Shown here: positions 14,697-21,020 of the stretch, piece after piece
How positions within the stretch are numbered: position 1 is the stretch's first letter
How the letters are laid out: each line of letters opens with the position of its first letter
Assembly: GCA_964448055.1 (NCBI GenBank)
Contig: CAYUVB010000023.1
Location: forward strand, 1-23,650
Direction: 5' to 3'
DNA length: 23,650 bases
Source: WANQ01 sp964448055
GTDB taxonomy: Archaea > Thermoproteota > Thermoprotei_A > Sulfolobales > WANQ01
The notes under the pieces: generated by a model
Told to the model about the DNA's origin: nothing
Seen by the model: only the letters and a program-made list of their open reading frames with translations
Database searches by the model: none
Translations under genes and position numbers: made by a program

Positions 14697-16274
14697 TTAT
14701 CTTCTAAGATATGCTAGTTCTAGTTCTGATGAGAGCATTGTAGGTGTTAATGGCTTCCCATAACTGCCGGTGTATAGTATGTATACGTCTTCTAAGTCTA
14801 TTATTCCATTACCGTTCATGTCTACGCGCTTCTCTAATAAGGTATCTACTTTTTCTCCTAGGAAGCTTGTAAGTACTATGTACGCGTCAGCTGAGTCTAC
14901 TACGCTATCACCATTGATGTCTCCAGGTACTGGTGATGACGCTAGGGTTATTGTCGTTAGTGGTTTGGTTGTACCGAATAGCATTAGTGTTGCTATGGTC
15001 TTAGCTATATCTGTTTCATGATGTACTCCGCGGAATAGGTCAGATCCCGGACCATAAGCGAATACTATTACTGGTTGACCTGTATGCTTTGATGTAGCCC
15101 ATGCTATACCTATGTACTTGCTTATTATGTTACCTATCTTTGTTGCACCAGCATAGAAGTTCTCTTGAAGTGCTGACAGTATTTCTTGTGCTTCTTCATC
15201 AGTTATAGTTATACCTGTGTACTTCTGTATAACGACTTTTGGATCCGCTCCTCCTTGTATTTCTTCAGCCATGTGTTCTGCGCTAGCTTTTACTCCAAGT
15301 AATTGTGTGAAGTTAATTACTTGTCCATAACCATAGCCTCCTACAGCTAATCCTCCGGTTTCATGGTCTGCTACTACTATTACTAATGTATCACCGCGAC
15401 TTAGAGCATAGTTTAATACTAGTCCTACTACCTCATCAAATTCTTTAGTTTCTGCTACAACTGATGGAGCATCGTTACTATGTGCTGCATGGTCTATTCT
15501 ACCACCTTCGACCATTAAGAAAAAGCCGTTGGGATTATCATCTAGTATGTCTATAGCCTTTGCAACCATGTCAACAAGGCTTGGCACGGTCTCGTCTCTA
15601 TCAAGTACGTAGGGTATATGACTCCATGCGAATAGTCCTAGAACTTTCTTGGCACCCTTTAGTTCTAGTAGCTGAGTCTTATTGAATATAACTGCGTATC
15701 CTTCCTCACGAGCTTTCTCTAGTAGTTCTTCCGAGAAGCGTTTAAGCCCACCGCCCATCAGTACATCTACGCCATGCTCTATTAATTGATCAGCTATTTC
15801 AACCTCCATTTCTCTATCAGGTACATGTGATGCAAATGCTGCTGGTGTAGCATGGGTTATTCTAGTCGTTGTTATGAGGCCCGTAGACTTGCCAAGCTTT
15901 TGTGCAAGCTCAAGTAATGTCATAACACTAACTAATTTACCGTTAACCGGGACCATTGATATCATGCCGTTCTCGGTCTTAACACCGGTTGCAAGTGCTG
16001 TACCAGCTGCGGCAGAATCGGGTACTTCGCCGCTCAATGTATCAGTATATACTATTCCTATGTCAGTGAAGTATTCTAAGGCTAATTTACCGTATGCTAG
16101 CTGTGTTAAACGTATATGTGATAAGCCCATACCGTCTCCTATTAGGAATATAACATTCTTTACCTTCGTGGTAGGTTGTTGATACGTAACGTTCGTGTAT
16201 GCTAGTGTTGTTGTAGTGGCTAGTATAATTAACATTAAGCCTATTATAGCTAATACACGGTGTATCCTAGCCAT
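14697..16274 (-). CDS. phoA: Secreted alkaline phosphatase with C-terminal dockerin-like module
   Basis: The protein has 525 residues; numbers here count from a GTG three codons upstream. A signal sequence (about 8-29) is followed by an alkaline phosphatase domain. Metal-site motif VIFLIGDGMG has D50, catalytic S90 lies in PDSAAAGTALATG, VEGGRIDHAAHSND and VVADHETGG carry zinc ligands, and HHETD is near the domain end. From 454 there are two EF-hand-like repeats, GDINGDSVVDSADAYIV and DMNGNGIIDLEDVYIL, typical of type I dockerins, then a short tail. The enzyme would release phosphate outside the cell. The start is ATG 16274, with AAGGTG at 16281-16286 six bases upstream; the GTG at 16283 lies inside that box. 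No cohesin gene is in the window. Confidence 0.9.
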   Translation of the reverse strand: MARIHRVLAIIGLMLIILATTTTLAYTNVTYQQPTTKVKNVIFLIGDGMGLSHIRLTQLAYGKLALEYFTDIGIVYTDTLSGEVPDSAAAGTALATGVKTENGMISMVPVNGKLVSVMTLLELAQKLGKSTGLITTTRITHATPAAFASHVPDREMEVEIADQLIEHGVDVLMGGGLKRFSEELLEKAREEGYAVIFNKTQLLELKGAKKVLGLFAWSHIPYVLDRDETVPSLVDMVAKAIDILDDNPNGFFLMVEGGRIDHAAHSNDAPSVVAETKEFDEVVGLVLNYALSRGDTLVIVVADHETGGLAVGGYGYGQVINFTQLLGVKASAEHMAEEIQGGADPKVVIQKYTGITITDEEAQEILSALQENFYAGATKIGNIISKYIGIAWATSKHTGQPVIVFAYGPGSDLFRGVHHETDIAKTIATLMLFGTTKPLTTITLASSPVPGDINGDSVVDSADAYIVLTSFLGEKVDTLLEKRVDMNGNGIIDLEDVYILYTGSYGKPLTPTMLSSELELAYLRR

Positions 16275-16302
16275 AGAATACACCTTGCATTAAAACAATA
16301 CA

Positions 16303-16324
16303 CTGTTACAACAGATAAATTTTA
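16303..16324 (-). promoter_or_regulatory. Promoter of the alkaline phosphatase gene with adjoining palindrome
   Basis: On the minus strand TAAAATTTAT (16315-16324) is TATA-like, about 45 bases before the ATG at 16274. Directly downstream is CTGTTacAACAG (written on the plus strand; 16303-16314), a perfect 5+2+5 palindrome. Position between TATA box and start site suggests an operator; a link to phosphate control is only a guess. Confidence 0.35.
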
Positions 16325-16606
16325 CCTTTAACCACTATATGGGACGTTAATATAAATACTTATGAAATAAGGGAGAACACATATTAACATAGTAGTCTCT
16401 TCCCACTAGATCTATGAGTAATACTTTTTGTCAATAGAAACAACGCCTTTAATGACTACATAGTAATGACTACATTTGAAAAGGTATTGATAATTATGTC
16501 TAGTAAAACAATAGAAAAGCGTATTACATGATCATGCAACAAGGGTTCTAAGAGAAAATAGGGCGTATCTAGGTAAGTTGTCGGAAAACCTGAAGCGAGT
16601 TAAAGA
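16325..16606. other. Gene-free stretch right of the alkaline phosphatase promoter
   Basis: No coding frame with convincing composition is seen on either strand. A second TATA-like element of minus-strand sense (TATTTATATTAAC, around 16345-16358) lies too far from the phosphatase start to be its main promoter. There is no obvious RNA structure. Confidence 0.35.
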
Positions 16607-16960
16607 TTATTGAATGAAGTATTTCATGAGGTCCTGGGCTATTGTGTATGTTTCTGCTATACCCATATTCGATATAACTGTCATAGACTCTTCATATATT
16701 TCAAATACTACTTCTCCGCCTTCCTCTAATTCTACTCTAAGGTAAACCATACGATATTCCTCATCATCATACAACATTACTCCCTTGGATAAACTAATAG
16801 ATTTGATTTTGCACTCACATATTTTTTCGAAGATTTCTTTAGCCTTCCTAACATCAAGAGAGGCTAAGTTATTTACTAATACACCTATTTCTTTGCGCTC
16901 AAATTCAGCTATACCATAGCAACGTGATAAATCGTTGAATAGATATAAGCTTAATTTAAA
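16607..16960 (-). pseudogene. ORF of unknown function with a ribosome site but no start codon
   Basis: I do not recognise this protein. One open frame of 117 codons ends at TAA 16607-16609. It includes EFERKEIGVLVNNLAS, DVRKAKEIFEKICECKIKSISL and VYLRVELEEGGEVVFEIYEE, and reads like a small alpha/beta protein. GAGGTG at 16968-16973 lies seven bases before codon TTT (16958-16960), where the start codon should be. The codons that follow (AAA TTA AGC TTA...) contain no ATG, GTG or TTG until an ATG halfway down, and TAG at 16973-16975 closes the frame upstream. Start-codon loss, a sequence error, or a rare start are all possible. The body has no internal stop, so loss would be recent. Confidence 0.5.
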
Positions 16961-16967
16961 GGTTGAG

Positions 16968-16987
16968 CACCTCTACCTAAAGTAGAG
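16968..16987 (-). promoter_or_regulatory. Leader hairpin overlapping a Shine-Dalgarno
   Basis: CTCTAC (16971-16976) and GTAGAG (16982-16987) are perfect 6-base arms around a 5-base loop. In the minus-strand RNA the arm nearest the gene provides the GAG of the GAGGTG ribosome site, so the hairpin could mask it. A TATA-like AATATATAC lies near 17007-17016 on the same strand. Confidence 0.35.
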
Positions 16988-17123
16988 AAGAGGTATGTAA
17001 TAAATAGTTGTATATATTTCGCAATTCGCAAACTAGCTATATGTTAACCTAAAGACTTAATTCTGCATATATTTCAAAAACCTAGAACTAGGATTGATGA
17101 TACCTATGATGTTTGAACTTAAA

Positions 17124-17137
17124 CTAAACACGTTTAG
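17124..17137. repeat. Perfect palindrome before the broken membrane-protein gene
   Basis: CTAAAC and GTTTAG arms separated by two bases (CTAAACacGTTTAG), 17 bases before the first ATG of the pseudogene at 17154. Possibly the operator or leader hairpin of that gene when it was intact. Confidence 0.3.
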
Positions 17138-17153
17138 ACATAAACTTTAAGGT

Positions 17154-17716
17154 ATGAATATGGGTTACTTAATGGTCTTTGTACTATTCCTTATAGGTCT
17201 TACACTATACTTGTACAAGCAGTTTTCAACACATTACTTTTCGGTATTGATGGCCGTATTACTGCATTCAAGTACATAACCTATTAGCTAATGGTCAATT
17301 AAAGTATGCTGACCCTCCATTAGCCTTCTACATCCTAGGACTCTTTTCAATAATCTTCAATAACATAGTAGCTGGTATAAAGTTTAGTTCAACAATAGTA
17401 GTGCTAGCCACTATATTCCCATTGTACTTACTAGTTAAAGAATTAACGAAGAGTAGCCTACACGGGATTCTAGCCATAGTATTATATGTATTTTTCTCCA
17501 TTTCTTGTACGAATGAGTTTTGATCTTATAAAGAATGCTATGGGTTTATTATTCTTAACATCGTTTATACTATTCTATGTACTTATGCTGAAAACTGGTA
17601 GAAAGGTATATATGTTATTATCTATTCTTATGCTTGTACTTACAGGTCTTACCCATATACTTGACTATGGTGTTGCGCTACTATTTTTAATACTAAGCAC
17701 GATAATGTACCAATAA
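17154..17716 (+). pseudogene. Decayed multi-helix membrane protein, glycosyltransferase (GT-C/PMT)-like
   Basis: Pieces of one hydrophobic protein lie in successive frames. ATG 17154 starts MNMGYLMVFVLFLIG. About 17234-17285 in a second frame reads LLFGIDGRITAFKYI. About 17287-17520 in a third reads ANGQLKYADPPLAFYILGLFSIIF to KELTKSSLHGILAIVLY. From about 17486 the second frame returns with FSPFLVRMSFDLIKNAMGLLFL to TGLTHILDYGVALLF, ending at TAA 17714-17716. The last switch fits one extra T in the T-run near 17490. The pattern (ADPP near the N-terminus, KELTKSS loop, FSPFLVRMS) resembles archaeal GT-C membrane glycosyltransferase-like proteins; the family call is tentative. At least three breaks plus the short length argue for a real pseudogene rather than one sequencing error. 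Confidence 0.55.
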
Positions 17717-17908
17717 TACTAGTATATGATAAGGTTAACTTAATCACACGTAATGCAAGGATGGTTAAACCTAAGATACCACCAATTGCTAAACCCTTCT
17801 ACATTGGAAGATACATTGAAGCTTATATCATGCCTCCATGTCCATGATCTTTACTCTGTGCAATTGTGCGTTGATGATTTAGTTAAGCTTCTTGAGGCTA
17901 TGAATTAG
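17710..17908 (+). pseudogene. C-terminal fragment of an unidentified protein, frameshifted
   Basis: The stretch after the membrane pseudogene still reads as protein in two frames. 17710-17847 gives PIILVYDKVNLITRN...VKPKIPPIAKPFYIGRYIEAY ending in a TGA. Shifting by one base gives LYSVQLCVDDLVKLLEAMN, which ends at TAG 17906-17908. Together they look like the last 60 residues of a soluble protein with one frameshift near 17845-17855. I do not recognise the family. It may be the end of the same ancestral gene after an internal deletion, or a separate gene. Confidence 0.4.
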
Positions 17909-17958
17909 TGTCCAACAAGAAAATCTTAAACCTCTGCAGTGTAGATATTATTTATCTT

Positions 17959-18051
17959 GGCGATGAGGGGGTGGCCCCCTCAACGAAGCTGCCGGACAGC
18001 TGATGATTGACCGGAGGACCGTGAATGAGAGAGGCCACGGGCCGAGCCGTT
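17959..18051. ncRNA. GC-rich structured RNA candidate
   Basis: By my count 61 of these 93 bases are G or C, in sharp contrast with the AT-rich surroundings, the classic mark of a structured RNA in a hyperthermophile. There are three hairpins. An 8-bp stem TGAGGGGG/CCCCCTCA spans 17964-17982 with a TGG loop. A 5-bp stem AGCTG/CAGCT spans 17987-18001. A stem CCGTG (18019-18023)/CACGG (18036-18040) has a purine-rich loop containing TGA and GAGA. TGATGA at 18001-18006 resembles a box C. It lacks tRNA arms. GGCGATGAGG plus a stem followed by CTGATG recalls fluoride riboswitches, but the closing helix and a fluoride gene downstream are missing. The strand is open; plus is slightly favoured by the box. 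Confidence 0.5.
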
Positions 18052-18052
18052 A

Positions 18053-18625
18053 TTAGTTCTTCTCCTTGCTCTCCTTGTTGGATGGCATACTTGTTGGACC
18101 TTCATCTTCTATACATAGGTCTTCCCTACATCTTATTTCATTGACTTGTGATAGGTTTATAGTCTTCGGTATATGTAGCAACATATTCATTAAGGTTTCC
18201 CGTAGTATTCTCCTTGCCTTATATAGTGTTCTTAAGCTATTGAGAGCTCTCGGTTCATCTATTCTACGGATTATTTTCTCTATATTCTCGTCACAATGTA
18301 CTAACGCCATAGATAAATGCTTTATCGTACACCAAAGGTTTTCTGCACCTCCTCTAAACTCTCCTCCACTACCTTCACTACGTATACCAGCATAATCCAA
18401 TAATACTTGCCCAATATTCTTTCTAAGAATCCTCAGTTCATCTATTAGTGTAGCTAGGGTGGGTTCTCCTAGCTCAGCTTCTATTTCTAGTAGATGTTGT
18501 TCTGCATGAGCTATATGTGCTATGAGGTATAGCAATTCCTCTATAAGCGCCTCCTCCCAAACACCAGACTTCACGGTTCCCATACCCCCTATACCTTTCT
18601 CCTTGACACCTGCCTCCACTTCCAT
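18053..18625 (-). CDS. Helical protein of unknown function
   Basis: I do not recognise this 190-residue protein. Residues 22-60 (EEALIEELLYLIAHIAHAEQHLLEIEAELGE) and 95-160 are predicted long amphipathic helices, together a four-helix-bundle pattern. Histidines and glutamates are spaced along one face (H35, H38, H42 with E39 and E45 nearby), which could bind metal, but no ferritin-type ExxH pair is clear. A glycine-rich loop (SEGSGGEFRGGAEN) separates the halves. The tail is charged and probably disordered. The start is ATG 18625 with GGTGA at 18632-18636, six bases upstream. It lies 39 bases after a 55-residue gene on the same strand and probably shares its transcript. Confidence 0.7.
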   Translation of the reverse strand: MEVEAGVKEKGIGGMGTVKSGVWEEALIEELLYLIAHIAHAEQHLLEIEAELGEPTLATLIDELRILRKNIGQVLLDYAGIRSEGSGGEFRGGAENLWCTIKHLSMALVHCDENIEKIIRRIDEPRALNSLRTLYKARRILRETLMNMLLHIPKTINLSQVNEIRCREDLCIEDEGPTSMPSNKESKEKN

Positions 18626-18664
18626 CCCTTGTCACCGTAATGGTTTATTAATAGGCTACTAAGA

Positions 18665-18832
18665 CTACTTGCCATTATTATCTACATGTATACAGACAGT
18701 TAAGGTAACCTTCTTACCAATGAATTCCTTGAACATTTCCCGGTCTTTAGCTTGAATATAAAACCCTATCCTATTTTTACCCAACTTTACAAGCCTAGTA
18801 GTGATTACGAAGGTCTTTAGGCATTCAACCAT
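18665..18832 (-). CDS. Small 55-residue protein, beta-rich, unknown function
   Basis: A short gene with good signals: ATG 18832, GGTG at 18841-18844 eight bases upstream, and TAG at 18665-18667. The product begins MVECLKTFVITTRLVKLGKNRIGFYIQ, has a basic AKDREMFKEFIGKK segment, and ends VTLTVCIHVDNNGK. The arrangement of a strand, K-G-K-N-R turn, strand, then charged helix and GKKV strand resembles small archaeal proteins distantly like the AbrB/SpoVT hairpin, but I cannot assign a family. It is 39 bases upstream of the helical protein gene on the same strand and divergent from the thioredoxin-like gene, with a shared TATA-like element at 18869-18876. Confidence 0.6.
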   Translation of the reverse strand: MVECLKTFVITTRLVKLGKNRIGFYIQAKDREMFKEFIGKKVTLTVCIHVDNNGK

Positions 18833-18868
18833 TATACTAACACCTACTAGTGTTTTGACTGAGAAATC

Positions 18869-18876
18869 TTATAAAT
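18869..18876. promoter_or_regulatory. Divergent TATA element
   Basis: TTATAAAT is 34 bases before the ATG at 18910, giving a predicted rightward start near 18898. Read on the other strand (ATTTATAA) it could also serve the small gene at 18832, with a start near 18846 and a leader that begins just before GGTG. Confidence 0.4.
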
Positions 18877-18909
18877 CTGACTGCAACTATACTAGCAGGG
18901 GACTGCATA

Positions 18910-19440
18910 ATGGCTGTAGAGGATAAAGAGTTAGACAGGATACTGAATAGGCTAGCTAAGTCCATATTGTACGGCAAGCTTAAGAAAAAGGAGGAAGAAC
19001 ACATGGTCAAGCTAAAGAGAGTTGATGCTACATCACTGCATGGAATATACGTTTATGATAGGGCTGAAAACGTATGGGTACTTAAACATGTTGATGGAGA
19101 GGAGTTTAAGCCTTGGAAGGATGGATTCTATGTAATATACTTTGATAATACCCGTTGCCCGGCATGCAGGATATACGACCTAGTATGGTATACATACATA
19201 GATCTCGTAGGAAGAAGGCTTAGAGATACAGAATTTGTGATAATCCTATGTGAATGGTTTGGTAAGAGATGTAAATCTGCTGCAGCGAGTAAGAGCTTCG
19301 AGAAATACGATATCCATGCATCACCTACAACGGTCCTCCTAAAGGTCGTAAATAACGCAATAGTGAAGAGGGAAGACATTAGAGGTGCTAAACCATTAGA
19401 CGTGTTGATGAAGAAGATTGACTCCTTCAGATCGGGTTAA
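18910..19440 (+). CDS. Thioredoxin-fold protein with CPAC active site
   Basis: A 176-residue protein with no signal peptide. After a charged N-terminal extension (about residues 1-65, partly coiled: LKKKEEEHMVKLKR) comes a thioredoxin fold. Strand GFYVIYFDNTRCPACRIYD carries the CPAC redox pair at C83 and C86, and ASPTTVLL carries the cis-proline P139. Two further cysteines (LCEWFGKRCKS, about residues 114 and 121) lie between them and could form a second disulfide or bind a metal. ATG 18910 follows GGGG at 18898-18901. It is probably a cytoplasmic disulfide oxidoreductase or thioredoxin-like reductant; the partner is unknown. The N-terminal extension is not part of classical thioredoxin (about 105 residues). 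Confidence 0.75.
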   Translation: MAVEDKELDRILNRLAKSILYGKLKKKEEEHMVKLKRVDATSLHGIYVYDRAENVWVLKHVDGEEFKPWKDGFYVIYFDNTRCPACRIYDLVWYTYIDLVGRRLRDTEFVIILCEWFGKRCKSAAASKSFEKYDIHASPTTVLLKVVNNAIVKREDIRGAKPLDVLMKKIDSFRSG

Positions 19441-19457
19441 GAAGGCTCAATTCCTTT

Positions 19458-19682
19458 TCCTATCTTAAGGATTCTTGGAAAAACCACTTTTCCTTGAAGT
19501 CAACAGCGAACCATATAGCTATGTAAATAACATATCGTAGAGGCGTTGAAGAATTGTCTGATTAGCTAAGAAACTTCATAGAGGCAGTAGTAAATGGATG
19601 GAAATTATCGGTGAACGAAGAAGATGGAGTACACGTACATAAGATAACAAATGTTGTATATGAGTCATTGGTAAAAGGATAA
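19458..19682 (+). pseudogene. Remnant of a Gfo/Idh/MocA-type oxidoreductase, C-terminal end
   Basis: One frame reads SYLKDSWKNHFSLKS...ITYRRGVEELSD (stop) LRNFIEAVVNGWKLSV, then NEEDGVHVHKITNVVYESLVKG before TAA 19680-19682. The last part matches the usual end of Gfo/Idh/MocA dehydrogenases (an F-x-x-A-V helix, then S-V-x-x-E-D-G, then a helix E-S-L-x-K-G). In-frame stops interrupt it (a TAA soon after HIAM, and TAG at 19563-19565), and no Rossmann domain is present upstream, so this is a decayed 3' end. It fits with the other broken genes between 16.6 and 19.7 kb. Confidence 0.5.
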
Positions 19683-19913
19683 ACTCATAAGAGTAGACTA
19701 AACATGAGGCTACATTATATTTAAACATTGTTCCAGAAGGCTTTTCATATATACTTAAGTCTGCTTGTGATTTTTCATTAGTCCTGCCTTCTAGACTAAA
19801 TTATCCCATTTTCTTCCCTCCCTGTTACACTATGCTTTAATTTCACTCGGTATTATAGTGGTTGTAGACCGCATCTAGCCGTCTTAAAACCAGTCGTTGA
19901 GGGATACTGTAGC
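19683..19913. other. Gene-free stretch before the asparaginase-like gene
   Basis: No coding frame or RNA-like structure is seen. The right end holds the leader of the next gene, with GAGGGAT at 19899-19905. Confidence 0.35.
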
Positions 19914-20879
19914 TTGCATGTAATAGTTGAATATGCGGGTTCCCCGGTAATTGTAGTTCATGGTGGCGCTGGTTCTTGGAGAAGAGTTTTTGATGACCCT
20001 GATTATCCTTATAGCTTAAAGGATATCGTAGGACTTATTCGTAGGAGCTTAGAGCATGGTTTCAACGTATTGGTTAAGGAGGGTAGTGTTAGGGCTGTTA
20101 TCGAGGCTGTTAAGGTCCTAGAAGATTCCGGTATGCTTAACGCTGGGTGGGGTAGTGCTCTTAACTTACTCGGCGAAGCTGAAATGGATGCAAGTCTTAT
20201 GTCTTCTGATGGACTTGTTGGTGCCGTAGGCGCGGTTAAGTACCCTAAGAATCCCATAGAGTTAGCATACCTTATAGCTAAGGAGACAGACCACGTACTA
20301 GTGGTTGGTAATGGTGCTGATATGCTGGCAAAAAGATTTGGCTTACCCCAACGTGAACCACCGCCAGATCACATAGTCAAACGATACAATAGACTAATGT
20401 CGGAACTTAGTCAAGGAAAGGCGACCACCCTTAGATGGAGAAAAATACGCCTTCTGGCTCAGAGATACGGCTTACTAGCTGATACCGTCGGAGCAGTAGC
20501 ATTAGACGAAAAGGGAGTACTAGCAGCAGCATCTAGTACTGGTGGTATATGGCTTAAACATCCTGGTAGAATAGGTGATACTCCAATCACAGGTGCAGGA
20601 TTCTATGCTGACAGTAATGTAGCAGTAGTAGCTACAGGTTATGGCGAAGTAATAGTAAAGTCCATGGCTTCTAAGACTATAGCTGACTCCCTAGCCAAAG
20701 GCCTAAGCTTAGAGGAAGCATGTAGAAAAGCTATAGAAAAAGCCGAGGAAGTAGGAGGAAAAAGAGTTATAGGACTTATAGCAGTTACAAGGAATGGAGA
20801 AGTATGTTTAGCATATGATACAGAAGGAATGCCTTCGGGTTACATGTATAAGGGCGGAATAAGAATAATAGAATTGTGA
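19914..20879 (+). CDS. Isoaspartyl peptidase / L-asparaginase, Ntn-hydrolase (T2) family
   Basis: A 321-residue precursor of a threonine-type N-terminal nucleophile hydrolase. The N-terminal VIVVHGGAGSW, then GMLNAGWGSALNLLGEAEMDASLM and GAVGAVKYPKNPIELA form the alpha chain. The conserved TVGAVALDEKG places the nucleophile at T191, with cleavage expected between D190 and T191 (many family members have G-T instead). SSTGGIWLKHPGRIGDTPITGAGFYAD and ATGYGE give the substrate-binding loops of the beta chain. The enzyme removes beta-aspartyl linkages and hydrolyses asparagine in the cytoplasm. The start is TTG 19914, with GAGGGAT at 19899-19905 eight bases upstream. It is a single gene, 141 bases before the BioY operon. 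Confidence 0.9.
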   Translation: MHVIVEYAGSPVIVVHGGAGSWRRVFDDPDYPYSLKDIVGLIRRSLEHGFNVLVKEGSVRAVIEAVKVLEDSGMLNAGWGSALNLLGEAEMDASLMSSDGLVGAVGAVKYPKNPIELAYLIAKETDHVLVVGNGADMLAKRFGLPQREPPPDHIVKRYNRLMSELSQGKATTLRWRKIRLLAQRYGLLADTVGAVALDEKGVLAAASSTGGIWLKHPGRIGDTPITGAGFYADSNVAVVATGYGEVIVKSMASKTIADSLAKGLSLEEACRKAIEKAEEVGGKRVIGLIAVTRNGEVCLAYDTEGMPSGYMYKGGIRIIEL

Positions 20880-20950
20880 ACCAGTCTTATTTCATAATAA
20901 TATCGTAAGCAAGTTTCTCCTTATCTTGTGTTTAGGATAATGCATCAATG

Positions 20951-21004
20951 AAACAGTTTAATTATAGACCTTATATAAATTTATAAATATTCCTGAAACT
21001 GTTC
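20951..21004 (+). promoter_or_regulatory. bioY operon promoter with two flanking short palindromes
   Basis: TTATATAAA (20971-20979) and an overlapping TTTATAAAT (20980-20988) form a strong TATA region. AAACAGTTT (20951-20959) lies upstream and AAACTGTTC (20996-21004) downstream, both preceded by G, about 45 bases apart centre to centre. Such a pair flanking the TATA box suggests a repressor that may loop. The sequences do not match the known bacterial BirA operator (TTGTAAAC-type halves), so control by biotin is inference. AGGGAT at 21009-21014 is the Shine-Dalgarno for ATG 21021. Confidence 0.45.
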
Positions 21005-21020
21005 CATTAGGGATACTGTA

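Noticed and set aside
16275..16283. GTG 16283 as alkaline phosphatase start
   Set aside because: This GTG is part of the AAGGTG box that serves ATG 16274.
17959..18002. Fluoride riboswitch
   Set aside because: GGCGATGAGG and a stem followed by CTGATG are similar, but the 3' pairing partner for the GATGAGG element is missing because GAGGGGG pairs locally, and no fluoride exporter follows on either strand.
17959..18051. tRNA gene
   Set aside because: No T-arm (GGTTCNANTCC-like), no acceptor pairing of seven bases and no anticodon stem in the right place.
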